DNA of 64,000 bases from Terfezia claveryi (GCA_015179025.1 WHUX01000061.1:229986-293985); one strand, 5' to 3'. Shown: positions 24,035-34,892, counted from the first letter of the stretch. Program-made: numbers and translations. Notes: a model not told the origin generated them from the letters alone.

Positions 24035-24304
24035 TGTTAGGGGCGAGCTAGTGATCACGGTGATATCTGTCGGAATATCGATATATAGAGTGCACGAAGG
24101 CATAATCACTTGCTCGGGCCTAACTGGGTACACAAGAATAATAGCTTCATTCAAAGTAACCCAGCGATACAAAACTTCGCTCGAGTCTTAGAGAGCAATA
24201 ACTAGATACAAGAAGTGGGCATATATATAGGAAAGCGGGGTTGACTTCAGGCCACCCACCATCGGGTGGTTGTCAGCCCGGTCTGCATAATCTCAGCCGT
24301 AACA
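24035..24304. repeat. 5' LTR (by window order) of the TRIM-like element
   Basis: 270 bp, TG...CA, apparently identical to 25409-25678. Element orientation cannot be decided because no coding region is present. Confidence 0.85.
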
Positions 24305-24989
24305 GTACTCCCCCTCTGCTAGAGGGCGTCCCGACCGACCAACTTCACCAACCCTTATTTCACCCTACTCCGTGCGGATGTAGGAACCCCAACGGTATTG
24401 CATATCTCTTTGCTCAAGTATGTTGGACTTTCGGCCTAACCGGAACATAGGCGCCTCAACTGTATTGCGTATCTGGTGCTCACGTATTGTTGGTCTTAAC
24501 CCTATGTCCGCTCTTAAGCATCTTTGGACATGGGCCCCTCAACGATATTGCGACTCTGGTGGCACGGCCACCTATAGGGTAGGGTAGTTCAGAAGGAAGG
24601 GGGTATTCTCTCAAACATGGTGGCGTCATGCCAGTGCTTAAACAATCTCAACATGAGGTGCAACATATATATGGATCGTAGATCCGGGGTAATCTTGATA
24701 GGGGGGGTATCCCACATGTCATTGCCGTTAAAAACCTCTGCGTGGCAAAACCCTGTGGGAAAAAGCCAACGTCACAGGAAAAGGTTCAATGCATGCTTTC
24801 CCAGCTATCCAACCCGACTTGCCAGTGCAAGGGGGGGGGGGTCGTGGTCATTTGCACGCTCGTGGTGCTCGTTCGGATCTTCTGCGCTCGCAGCGCTCGT
24901 TTGGGTCTTTAGCACTCGCAGTGCTAGCTTGAGTCTTCGCCCAAGGCGGGGGTCTTTGAGCTTATGAGCTCGAACGGGGCTTTTGAGCT

Positions 24990-25160
24990 TTGAGCTCGTT
25001 CGGGAGCGTGTAAGCTCGCTCGGAGGCTTGTAAGCTCGCTCGGAGGCTTGTAAGCTCGCTCGGTGGGGCCTTATAGGCTCGTTCGGGGCCTTATAGGCTC
25101 GTTCGGGGCCTTATAGGCTCGTTCGGGGCCTTATAGGCTCGTTCGGGGCCTTAGAAGCCT
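24990..25160. repeat. Tandem 20-bp repeats inside the TRIM-like element
   Basis: Two related 20-bp units are arrayed: GTAAGCTCGCTCGGAGGCTT about three times, then GCTCGTTCGGGGCCTTATAG about five times. Looser relatives (GCTCGTTCGG, GCTCGCAGTG) extend upstream to about 24850. Confidence 0.8.
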
Positions 25161-25408
25161 GGCTAGGAGCATGTCGCTCGAGATCTAAGACTTAGCAGAT
25201 CCGGAGATCTCAATATAGGATTAGTAGGTCATTTAGAACAAGCTAATAAGCATATAGGAGGGGGAAATAATTATTTCCGACGTCGCTGATATAGCCAAAT
25301 AATAGAGCGACATGACTTTAGCCATTTTCGAGCTGTCCGACAGTGTAGGTAGCGAGGGAGGGGTGATTAGACCCAGAATCACCGGTCCCTTTGATCAAAG
25401 CGAAGTAA

Positions 25409-25678
25409 TGTTAGGGGCGAGCTAGTGATCACGGTGATATCTGTCGGAATATCGATATATAGAGTGCACGAAGGCATAATCACTTGCTCGGGCCTAACTG
25501 GGTACACAAGAATAATAGCTTCATTCAAAGTAACCCAGCGATACAAAACTTCGCTCGAGTCTTAGAGAGCAATAACTAGATACAAGAAGTGGGCATATAT
25601 ATAGGAAAGCGGGGTTGACTTCAGGCCACCCACCATCGGGTGGTTGTCAGCCCGGTCTGCATAATCTCAGCCGTAACA
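25409..25678. repeat. 3' LTR (by window order) of the TRIM-like element
   Basis: 270 bp, TG...CA, apparently identical to 24035-24304. It is followed by the target duplication cataa. Confidence 0.85.
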
Positions 25679-26270
25679 CATAATCAGAATCTTGAGCTTG
25701 TAAAAGCCATTACTTATATTGATCATAGCGAGTATCATCAAATCGTAAACGATGTGGAGTATCGCGCAAGTACTGATGAAAAGCTTCTTGCGTTCCATTG
25801 GTAGAAGGTTCCATAGGTTGAAGGTCTGGAACTCTAGCAGGTGCACGGGAGCTTGAGGCTTGACTTGCCGACATATTGAAAATGAATGGTAGAGTAGAAA
25901 GGTAAATGAACTGGTAAAAACCGAAGGCAGGTGTTATGATGTATTGAAATTGCAATGTATTGTGTGGAACGATGTATTGTGTGGAATGAATAAATTTCAT
26001 AATACCGGATCTCAGCCTGGCTTTTAAACTGTGAATATGGGGCTCCACATCACCAAACTGCGCACCCCAGATTAATATCCTATGTCGGACCTATTATCTC
26101 ACATAAGATCTACGAGGAATTTCACATCAGATTATTTACCGAATTCAGTAATTAAATGAATTGCCCGTGGGAGGCGTAGTGGGTATGCCGCCCGCAAGCT
26201 GCCCAGAACACATATACGTTCGTACATACTTTTACGTACACACATTTGTATACATTACTTGTACATACGT

Positions 26271-27519
26271 GATACTCACATACAGACACACACACACACA
26301 CACACACACCACCTCTTACATACATATCTCAGGTGAAGTGGTCCTTTGTTGGCCATTCATCTATCCATTATTGCTAGTATTGCTATCCATAACCTTGTTA
26401 TTCCTACGGAGTACAGGAGGTAGCTATGTGTGCATAGCGGGCTTAATACCAGGTAGAGCAGTTTAAGTTGGATAAAGTCGAGACAAAACACTTGTAGATA
26501 AATAACCTCAAGGAAGCTGTTATAATGAATCACATCCTCTCACAGTTATTTATGCGGTTTTCGACAATTTCGAGCCTAATATGCAACCAAGTAAAGTCAA
26601 AGTTTGGAATTGTATTGTAGATGTATAGTAGTTTGTTAAATGTGAAGGGTGACATCTACATAACTTTGTGGAAACTAGCTCTGGTAGTACTGTAGTGGGT
26701 GACCATGCGGGAAAGTCTCCCACCGCATTACGCAATGGGTATTTAGAATTTTGACTTCTTCTTTCGGTAGCGTTGGATGGTTGCCTTTTTGTAGTCTCGA
26801 TCAGACCCTCGTCTAGCCTTTTTGAGAAATCACACAGGTAGTCCTTATTTGGCCCATACCTTTTTCGGTATCTCCCAGTCTACCCTTTTTGTAACCAAGC
26901 TAGTCCTATCTTCTGACGCACTGAAAGTTAGATTCGCCTGGATAGGAAGCTTGGCATGAAGTTAGTTCACATGGGAAAGCGAGAGTAGTCTTGTTGCGTA
27001 TATCTAGAGCGAAGCTTCCCTTTCTTTTTTTCAGTTTGCACAGATTTCCTCACAAGCAATCGTGAGTTTCTGAGCATTCTTATTCTTTTATCCTCCTCAG
27101 TACCTTTGCCACCCCAGTACCTTCTCCTCACACAGATCTGTACCTTAGGTACCTACACCCACTTCGCCACCCGGGGCTTGCTTCCTAATCAGCTCCAAGT
27201 ATCCACATACAGAACTCCAGATGTTCCTGGGGGGCAAGTGCAACAACTTCGCAAGATAGAAAGCATTTCGAATAATTAGGAGAGTCCTCTGTCGATATAC
27301 CGGTATTATCCAAAGGCACCAGCTGAAAATCTTGTACCGCAATCAGGAAGGTTTCACGTGCTTACGCCTTGCTTCTGCAAGTTTGTCCGTCTACATCGCA
27401 CTTGAAGTCCTCAGTCTACGTCTACAAGAAGAAAAAATTAAATTACCAGAGTATCCACTTGCAGAGAGGGAGTAATCGTATTGGTGGAGCCTAAATACTC
27501 TCAGTCCTAACGTTCCAAG
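26271..27519. other. Intergenic region with CA microsatellite and a dispersed repeat
   Basis: A (CA)n run lies at about 26285-26309. A dispersed repeat at about 26731-26920 recurs at 29937-30040 and, more diverged, at 33833-33990. It contains GCAATGGGTATTTAGAATTT and TTTTGAGAAATCACACAGGT. The 3' part is the promoter side of the HNH gene. No further gene was seen. Confidence 0.5.
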
Positions 27520-28508
27520 ATGCCAACCAATCGCTCCCTTGGGCGTAATGTACACTTCTATAACGCTGCATTTCCTGAAGTCCCTTTAGGAGGTCTCAGA
27601 CAGAATGGCTCAGTTACGCAAGCAAACTTCCTCTATATGCTTAAGATCCTTATAGTTGCGGAGACACCTTTTACAGTTCATGAACGACGTACCGGCCAGG
27701 AGGTGGCGTGGACAAATACCCGACTCGAGCCTGGGAGCTATGATGTCTCTGGTGATGGTAGGTACTGGCGGCTTCTATGTATGGATGTGCCCATTGAATT
27801 GATGACTTGAGATAGGCCCAATTCAGATCACTAATGAATTTTGGGTTCACCGCATTTTGACACGCAGTAATATAAGTAGAGAAGATAGGTTTCGTGATGG
27901 AGTCAGAGATCGGGACGGGAGGTGTGTGCTTTCGGGCACAGTTAACCTGAATGCCCCGGATGGCGGATGGAATGGATTCCATGCCGCCCACATTTTCCCT
28001 TTGCACAATGAATCATGTTGGAATGATCAAAATTACGGACGGTGGATTAGGGATGTAACACCTGGTGTGACATCCATTAACTCTCGTCAAAATGGGTTTC
28101 TGCTCCGCGCGGATATCCATGCTGACTTCGACGATTATGTGGTGTCTGTTAACCCTGACGCAAGTATCATTCTGGTTTTGATCCTGATAGCTTATACTGA
28201 CATGGAAATATTAGGATGGCTATAAAATCATTGTTTTTGGTGGCCATGACGTGTTTGAAATTGACGGAAGGAGTCTTGATTTTGTTTGCCGTGATCCAGC
28301 AAATATTCACAGGGTTTCAGACGAACTTCTCCGCTGGCATTTTCGCCAATCAGTCCTTGCCAACATGAGAGGCGAAGGTGAACCAGTCTTTGAACACGAT
28401 TTCCCTGGAGGGAATGATGCAGTCGCTGAGATAGGATTGGGACCACGTGGAAGTGAGAGGTTAGGGATGGAAATAGCGGCGAGGTTGCCCAAAGACATTT
28501 TCTTTTAA
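27520..28508 (+). CDS. HNH-endonuclease-domain protein
   Basis: Three exons (27520-27757, 27816-28174 and 28215-28508) give an uninterrupted 296-aa protein. The second intron is placed at CTG|GTTTTG...TTAG|GAT because only this keeps the frame. The central part is an HNH nuclease fold of the HNH_2 type: GRCVLSG, then HAAHIFPL (first His), GVTSINSRQNGFLL (Asn) and DIHADFDDY (last His). Proteins of this layout form a family in fungi. HNH enzymes cut DNA with one bound metal ion, but the target and biological role of this one are unknown. It stands alone among transposon relics, yet has no stops, unlike everything around it. Confidence 0.8.
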
Positions 28509-28708
28509 GCATCCGCCCCTCCAATGTTGGAAGGAAGATTAAGTATTTTGTAAATTTTTTCACTCGGTTAGGTTATGGTTCAGCATCTACCAGGGGGTCA
28601 AGAAGAGAGTAATAATACTACCGGGATTTGCTTTTACTAGGTAGAAGCTCGTTGGTTATCGAGCTTGGCTGTGACCTCGGCTCTGTGGAAGATTACCCCT
28701 ACATTAGT

Positions 28709-29400
28709 GTTTTGGGATCTCGGGTCTTATCTACTTCATGTAAAGAACATGATCAATGAACTAGATTCATTCTTTGAATGAGAGCCTCCTCGTCTTATAA
28801 GACCATAGTTCACTTGTACAAGTGCCTATTTCTATAGGTTATGAGCTCTTGTGCTCTCTCTGTACCAACATTGAATAAAGTACTGCAACAACTCCTCCTG
28901 GGAATTCCCCTGAAATTCCTCCAGAATACTCCTCTCCAACTCGAAGCCTTCAACTAGACAAAAATCTAGCTGGGAGACCTCCTCGAAGGACCCATTACGA
29001 AGCACCAATAAGACAAACTTAATATAGATCAAGAAGTCCTAGAAGATCTCCAACCCTCATGATTATCGTACCTTCAACACCATACAACTTTGATCACCAT
29101 GAGACAATGTTCGATACCCATGCTCCTACACCAAGGAAAATCACAAAACTTGGAGACTCCAACTACGACACATGAGTTGAAGATATAGAGTTTATACTAG
29201 GGAGGCTCAATTTTTGGTAGGTTATTGAACTTCCTACTCGCGAAGGGGTTACCAGTGGGACAGTCGATTAGATAAAAAATCATCAGAGGTGAAGAAGTGC
29301 CCTATACTGGCGCAGCACACTAGTATAGCTTTTCAACGAATGGTTATCATCACGTAAACTGCACTGCTATAATTCACTAGCTGTCATGGATCACCTTTAA
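28709..29400 (+). mobile_element. Copia-type retrotransposon relic: LTR end, primer site and gag fragment
   Basis: An LTR-like segment (about 28709-28837, starting TGTTTTGGGATCTCGGGTCT) is followed by GGTTATGAGCTC, which nearly matches the half-tRNA(iMet)-type primer site of the larger copia element at 35893. From 29060 a gag-like reading frame begins (MIIVPSTPYNFDHHETMFD, KLGDSNYDT*VEDIEFI). It has stops within 40 codons and fades near 29400. It is dead and truncated. Confidence 0.5.
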
Positions 29401-29765
29401 CCTGTCACGGAATATATCTACTTGAACCTGTGACAGTCGTGTACGACTCTCGAAATATGACCTCGACCTGTAAATCTTGACACCTTACCGGCAACCTACG
29501 CACTTGCCTGCATGAGTACTATCACGGATTATACTTGAACTTGCGACAGTCGTGCTAGATACTGGCACGACTCTCGAATCATGACCACCAAAACCTCGAC
29601 CCACGAATACCGGCAACCCACGCACTTGCTTGTTTGAGTACTGTCATGGATTATACTTGAACTTACGACTCTTAAAACATGACCACCTGCAAAAACCTCG
29701 ACCTATGAACCTTGACACTGTACTAGTAACACACGCACTTGCCCGTATAAGTATACTAGCTTGAA
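29385..29765. repeat. Imperfect tandem repeat, about 120-bp unit, three copies
   Basis: Each unit has the order TGTCA(C/T)GGA, then TACTTGAAC, (T/G)CGACAGTCGTG, CACGACTCTCGAA, CATGACC, CCTCGACC, CACGCACTTGCC and GAGTACT. A partial fourth piece (GACAGTCGTACCAGATATTG) is at about 29886. No coding content. Confidence 0.6.
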
Positions 29766-29936
29766 CTTAATCCTTGCCCTTGACTAAGTAGTCTTACTGC
29801 ATCCCGGAAGTCCAAACTAGGTGCTCGCTTAATTAGGGAACCTACTAGATCGATCTAGTAGGATAACCTTAAAATTCCCACCTTATGACAGTCGTACCAG
29901 ATATTGCCACCGCAGCACGCAATGTAGTCTCGATCA

Positions 29937-30040
29937 GACCCTCGTAGAGGCACGCAATGGGTATTTAGAATTTTTGACTTCTTGTTTCGGTAGCGTTGGA
30001 TGGTTGCCTTTTTGAGAAATCACACAGGTAGTCCTTTTTT
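29937..30040. repeat. Dispersed repeat shared with 26731-26850
   Basis: GCAATGGGTATTTAGAATTT, TCGGTAGCGTTGGATGGTTG and TTGAGAAATCACACAGGTAG recur in order at 26731-26850, with small insertions in that copy. It may be the end or leader of an unrecognised element. Confidence 0.6.
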
Positions 30041-30059
30041 TCCATCACATGGTCACCCT

Positions 30060-30489
30060 GCTCTTACTTTGCGGTTTATTCGGAGTCACTTATGATAATT
30101 GGTTCCACCATCATTGCTTTGAGTAAATCCTACAGGATATCTAATGCTAGGTTGGTATCCTTCCTTTCCTCGCTTCTGAATAGTACGTTGGCTGCATCCT
30201 CAATCTTCAATGCCTTGTCCTTTTCTTTCTCCAAGACTGCTGCTCGTTTAAGTTCTCCAATTCATTCATCAATGTCAAGGTTTTCAGCCATAAACCCTAA
30301 CCGATATTTCTTTTTCTTTTCTCTACCTTGTGTCCTCTTTACTTTGCTAGGTGGTGCGCTATGTGATGAGCTGCCAGAATTGCCGCCTGGTGTGCTGCCT
30401 ACTTGAACAGTGCCCTCAATGTGTTGTACTTTCTTGCCTTTTTGCCGGCTCTTTTCGGTAGTAGCTTCATCTGCAATATCCCTCAGCAT
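30060..30489 (-). pseudogene. Relic of an unrecognised, charged protein (possibly transposase C-terminus)
   Basis: Minus-strand reading gives a coherent frame ending in low-complexity and charged sequence: GSSSHSAPPSKVKRTQGREK, KYRLGFMAENLDIDE, then after an in-frame TGA, IGELKRAAVLEKEKDKALKI and RKDTNLALDIL, then another stop. The Lys/Glu-rich end resembles the tails of some pogo/Fot1-type transposases, but no catalytic motif is present. The family is not settled. Confidence 0.3.
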
Positions 30490-30540
30490 GAGGTGGGCGC
30501 ATCAGACTAGGTTTAGGTATACCTGAAAGTGTAATTTCTA

Positions 30541-32748
30541 TTGTGGAATCCATCAATAGACCAAACCTCTTCTATACTGCTATTCGAATTCGAGGGGGTT
30601 GGCCAACTGGCCGAACATGATTTAAAGTGGTTGATTCCACCATGTCAGGACAAAGGTAGGTATTGGGCAAAGATCCTCAGCCACCCCCCTAGCAAAATAC
30701 TTAGTGATATAGAACCCCACCTTAGACATACCAGACTCACCAACTCCTACTGCCGACCGGCTCACCCTGGAAACCCTCAAGACTTCGAATTCATTACTGG
30801 AGTATCTTAATAGTCATCGACATGTCTCTTTTCCAATTGATATCCTCAGTGTTAAGGCACTACTTAACAAATACATCATTGCTAAACCAATAGCCAGTAT
30901 TACCTTATTAAAGCTTTATATCACCTTCCGAGCTGCACCAAAGATGAATTGGCAGTTCAATTCACCCATACTCATATCCTTCTACCAGGCACTCCAGTCC
31001 TTGACTCCAGAAAAGGTCTCCAGGAGTGTTTATCAAAACAACCTCACCATTAGTACAGGAGGTGAGGGCGAACGAAATCTCATTAGAAATTTCTCTATTC
31101 TACTGATGTAGACTCAGTTAAGGCTGAATATCCATATCTCTATAAATAATGGCAAACTGCTAGTCAAGCAATCTATGATGGTAGAACTGCCTGGAAATTC
31201 TACAAACTCCTTGTGTATACCCTTACCTTGGCTAAAAAATATGTTGCTTCCCTCATATCCGCACTGAAATTGCCTGCCTCAATCCTCAAAGTCTCGGTAA
31301 ACATCGCAAGTGGATGATCTCTCTCCACAAACTTATTCACCACTCACTTATTTTTCAAGCCCACATCGGCACTCTTGAATCCCTAGTTGCAGAGAAAACG
31401 AAGGTGGCCATGAAAAAAGGGGTCAGTGACCCACTGTAACGGGGGGGCTCGGGGGCACGGCGACCAAGGGGTACGCCTGGGCAAGAGGATGGGAGGTCGC
31501 ACACGTAGAGGGGCCTACGTGTGTGATGCGAGGGCAGGGGTGGCCGAGGACACGCGGAGGCTTCCTGCCGCTTGTGACGAGCACTTGGTTTGGGACAGGG
31601 GCAGGGGCAGGGGCAGGAGCGAGAAAAGATCAAGAACACGCGGAAGCTACTGCCGCGTGTGACAGATTCGTTGTTGGGGCAGCGGGGCTGCAGAATAGTT
31701 TGAGAGGCAAGGGAGGTACACGAGGAAGGTGCACCAGCGCAGGGAGAAGCAAGATCTGTATTGAGTATACAAGACGTTGGATGGGGATCCAACATGAGTG
31801 CGAGAACGAGAAGCTATATATACACCATGACTGGGGGAGCCAAGACTGACAAGGAAATAGACTTCCCGAGATAGGGAACTCTCAGAACAATAGCAACTTC
31901 CCCATCACCTGCGATCGCAGGTGATATCAAAGACAATAAAAACAATGGTAACAATAACGAGAGTCGGACAGGAATCTGTCCGACTCTCAAAAAGGACCAA
32001 GGAGGGACGGTTGTTACACCCACCTGCCAAATAAGGATTTTGATGGTGGCCAGAACCATATAGATTTAGAGATGAACAATGAGCAGGTGACTTCTCCTAG
32101 CCGCATGGTGCAACAAGCATTGTGGCTTGTAGTCTTATATCAACAAGCAATGGAAGTTGTCACCAATCATCGAGTACTCTCAAAATTCCTACTCTCTTTG
32201 ACATTCCTGGAACCTCCTAATAAGCGTAGTATAACAGAAATGGAATCGTAGATAGATGTGATTCATAGCATATATCCCTCCACTACCACTCCTTCTACGC
32301 AACCATCTTCACAACAAGAGATCACGGCATAAGAAGCTATTAATGCTTTAGTACCAAAAACAAAGGAAAATCAACCCTCTTCGCTGGCTACCGGCATCAA
32401 TTCTATGGAGCTTATCATGCCGAGAGCATGCTTGGTACACCTTCCTATCTCTCCTACCACCCCCACTATGTTACCCATAATCAAGATACTCTGCTTATAT
32501 GACGAACGGAAGAGGAGCTCTTGTTGTTTAAAAACACATATGGGACAATTGGGGTCTCGAAGAGATATTGTCCAGTGTGTACAAAGCTGCTTTCTCTTCT
32601 GTCTAAGCATAGCCAGGGGCAGATTCAGGCGATGATGGATGGATCTGACAATCAGGGCATGCCAGTTTTACACCAGCCAGAGCTAAAAGTCTTGAATTCT
32701 CATGGGAATATATACCCCACTGCCCTTCCGCCCGTTTTTGCCCAATGA
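30541..32748 (+). pseudogene. Deaminase-like gene relic (OTT_1508-like?), split by a solo LTR
   Basis: About 30770-31110 reads an open stretch with HRHVSFPIDILSVKALLNKY, ITLLKLYITFRAAPKMNWQF and GGEGERNLIRNFS. About 31340-31430 reads HIGTLESLVAEKTKVAMKK. Past the LTR, YHAESMLG (HAE at 32415-32423) and GVSKRYCPVC (Cys codons at 32569 and 32578) stand in different frames. A His-Ala-Glu followed some 50 residues later by Cys-x-x-Cys is the zinc-binding signature of the cytidine-deaminase fold. The GVSKR-CPVC context resembles the OTT_1508-like deaminase family known from fungi. Many stops and frame changes make it a pseudogene. The family call is by motif only. Confidence 0.45.
31435..32018 (-). 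repeat. Solo LTR of the Gypsy family with target duplication
   Basis: 584 bp, TGTAAC...GTTACA, reverse relative to Gypsy 1. Flanked by cccac on both sides (31430-31434 and 32019-32023). It has the family's TATATA (read on the minus strand), the palindrome ACCTGCGATCGCAGGT and the hairpin GAGAGTCGGACAGG...CTGTCCGACTCTC. It arose by recombination between the LTRs of a full element and interrupts the deaminase-like relic. Confidence 0.85.
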
Positions 32749-32954
32749 GGTAGCTGAGGAATTAGTTAAGTGGTTGGAAGGCTTGTTGAAGCAAGCAGTG
32801 AAGAAGGTTGTCAAGAGGGAGAGGAGGGGGAGTAGTGGGAGTGCGGATTCGAAGGGGCAGAGCTCAGAGCCTGAGGGTTCAGGACGTGAGGAGTTGCCAG
32901 AGGTAAGAGTTGCATCGAGGGGTAATGCAGCTGCTGGAGGGGGTCCATAGAGGC

Positions 32955-33125
32955 ATTGGGCGGTGCAGGAGGTTGTAAAGGCAGAGGTTGTGGAGGAGGC
33001 AGAGTGGGTGGTAGAGAAGTAGCAAAACCGGTGACGGGATGCGGAGGCAGAGGCTGCGGAGGAGGCAGAGTGGGCGGTAGAGGCAGAGTGGGCGGTAGAG
33101 GAGTAGCAAAACCGGTGACGGGATG
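32955..33125. repeat. GC-rich minisatellite
   Basis: Units of GGAGGCAGAGTGGGCGGTAG and AGTAGCAAAACCGGTGACGG alternate over about 170 bp, with two to three copies of each. It lies just after the deaminase-like relic and may derive from its Glu/Arg-rich C-terminus. Confidence 0.6.
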
Positions 33126-34160
33126 GATACGGGGGCGGGGTTTTGTTGTGTGCTTGCCTTATTTTACACTACTTTCTTTTTACCCCTCAGGGGGTAGAGA
33201 ACTTTGAAGGACCTGATTTTAAATTGCTCTCGGAGCTGGGATGCTTACTAAATTCTAATTGGCACGTAACCTACAAGAGAAGGATCGGTGGAGATGATAT
33301 GGGTCAGGCTATTGCTTCTTTCATTGGCTTTAGTTTCTTTTTTTTTGATGTGTAGTACCTACACGTATAAATCTAGTCTCGGCATAGCGGGTCTCGAGCA
33401 CCAGAAAAGGCAATTATGGACAAACTACCTACTTGGAAGTGGAGCATCAATTGAGGGTGTCCCTTTTATGCTGTATAGGTAGGTAGATAGACTCTATCGT
33501 CTTGTTTTGTTAACTCAGAACCCGCACGGGCTAGAGACCTGCTCACAAGGGTGCCTTGCCACTCGGGTTCGAAGGCATCTATGTGGGTTACCAGTATATC
33601 CCTATGGAGAGAAGCTATATCCACACGGGCTGAGATGCCCTTATGGGGAGGAATTATGTGGTTCCATATTGGAATGGATTCCAAGATTTGTCACCCAGTT
33701 CCATACGGCACCCAAGGGGCTCCACGACCACAGATAACTAGGCCTAAGAAAGCAGTGACTACGCTAGTAGGTTAAGTGCCAATTTACTGCGGTGGGAAAC
33801 CCCGCAATAAAGTAGTCTCCCTCCACAGCACTAAACAGGCAATCTGGAATTATTTTGCCTAGCATGGCTTGATTACCTTTATAGGAAGTCACACTAGACA
33901 GTCCCGATTTGGCCCCTACCATTTCTGGTCTCGCAGACTACCATTTTGGGAATTGTGCTAGTCCCCTTTGGCACACCATACCAACCACACTAGTCTACAG
34001 CAGTCTGGTTCACCAACTTTGAAGGGCTTGCTTTATCTCGAGATGATTACTTAGCTACTGCCAGTGCCGCATCTGCGCTGCTCCGGTAGCGACATTTGAT
34101 AGTCTCGGCACCCGACCCTCGACATTTGATGCTATTTGTTCAGAAATATTATTCGCGAAA
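33126..34160. other. Region without recognised genes; diverged dispersed repeat
   Basis: No credible coding region. About 33833-33990 is a diverged copy of the repeat at 26731-26920 (GAAGTCACACTAGACAGTCC, GATTTGGCCCCTACCATTTC). Confidence 0.4.
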
Positions 34161-34169
34161 CGTCAACAT

Positions 34170-34892
34170 GTCTCAGGACAACACTCCAGCACAGCTTCCT
34201 AGTCTTGGTTCCCTAAGTCCCCCAAAATGCGACATTTTTTGAGTCCCCAATGATAACACTTTGGCTGGACCTACAAAACGAAGAGTCTGGGCTCACAAAG
34301 ACGTCCTATGCACTGGGCCTTTTTTTTTCTGGAGCTGCTTGGAAGCTTCGTTCCTTGATACACGCACAAATATCATTGAATTACTGGACGACGATCGGGT
34401 ACTATGGTGTCATTTTTATATTCAGAGGAGTACTTTTCACGGATAATGCGAACACACGACACACGAGCTCTAGAAGTTCCTTCTACCCGGTCAGCAGCCC
34501 AGCCGAGGTGTTTCATGTTCATTCATGTGCATGCACTTGCGGGAAAAGTATACAATCACAGGCCTTCGAAAACTCTCCTTCCGGAAAATTTCCTCATTGA
34601 TGCGAGCGACCTCAACTTTCTACACTGTTCTTTGGAAGGGTCTATACAGTGACCCCCCCACCCACCTGCAAACTCCGCTACGCAAATAGGATGGAAGAGT
34701 ACTGGGCTCTAGGACTGCATGAAAGACTGAAGGAGATGATAACACAACATCCTCAAGAGCTGAATCAGTTTTTTAATGACATGTCCGGAGTTTACGCAGG
34801 ATTTGGTTTGGAGCTTGAGTTATGCGGTGGACTACGCGCGCTGGGGGCTACATGTATCACTGTGGAGCGGGGTTTGGGGGACTGGCAATAGG
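34170..34892 (+). pseudogene. Degenerate gene relic, possibly BTB/POZ-domain protein
   Basis: An ATG at 34170 opens MSQDNTPAQLPSLGSLSPPK and meets TGA after 24 codons. Further pieces in shifting frames follow: RVWAHKDVL, EEYFSRIMRTHDTRALEVPS, HVHALAGKVYNHRPSKTLLP and RMEEYWALGLHERLKEMITQ. The order (a VHKxVL-like piece, an HVxALAxKY-like piece, then a helical tail) recalls the BTB-domain genes common in ascomycetes. The similarity is weak and the gene is certainly broken. Confidence 0.3.

Larger units (their letters stand above)
24035..25678. mobile_element. Non-autonomous LTR retrotransposon (TRIM-like) with intact target duplication
   Basis: Two 270-bp direct repeats (24035-24304 and 25409-25678) begin TGTTAGGGGCGAGC and end CAGCCGTAACA, so they have TG...CA ends. 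I find no difference between them. The 5-bp sequence cataa flanks both sides (24030-24034 and 25679-25683) and is present once at the equivalent empty site in copy B near 23040. The 1.1-kb interior has no protease, reverse transcriptase or integrase. It contains 20-bp tandem repeats and would need enzymes from another element. This is an insertion young enough for its LTRs to look identical. Confidence 0.85.
23614..26270 (-). mobile_element. Tandem partial copy of the Ginger-like element (copy C), split by an LTR element
   Basis: 23614-24034 repeats 22638-23040, and 25679-26240 repeats 23040-23600. Copy C is thus a tandem duplication of the 5' half of the transposase gene plus the right end. 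It is interrupted at 24034/25679 by the LTR element. The start region (about 25709-25875) reads MSASQASSSRAPARVPDL with CAA where copy B has TAA. Only the N-terminal part of the transposase is present, so it cannot be functional. The right TIR is at 26146-26217, and unique flank follows after about 26250. Confidence 0.7.

Noticed and set aside
26284..26310. CA repeat as a regulatory element
   Set aside because: A plain dinucleotide microsatellite at the transposon flank, with nothing further to support a function.
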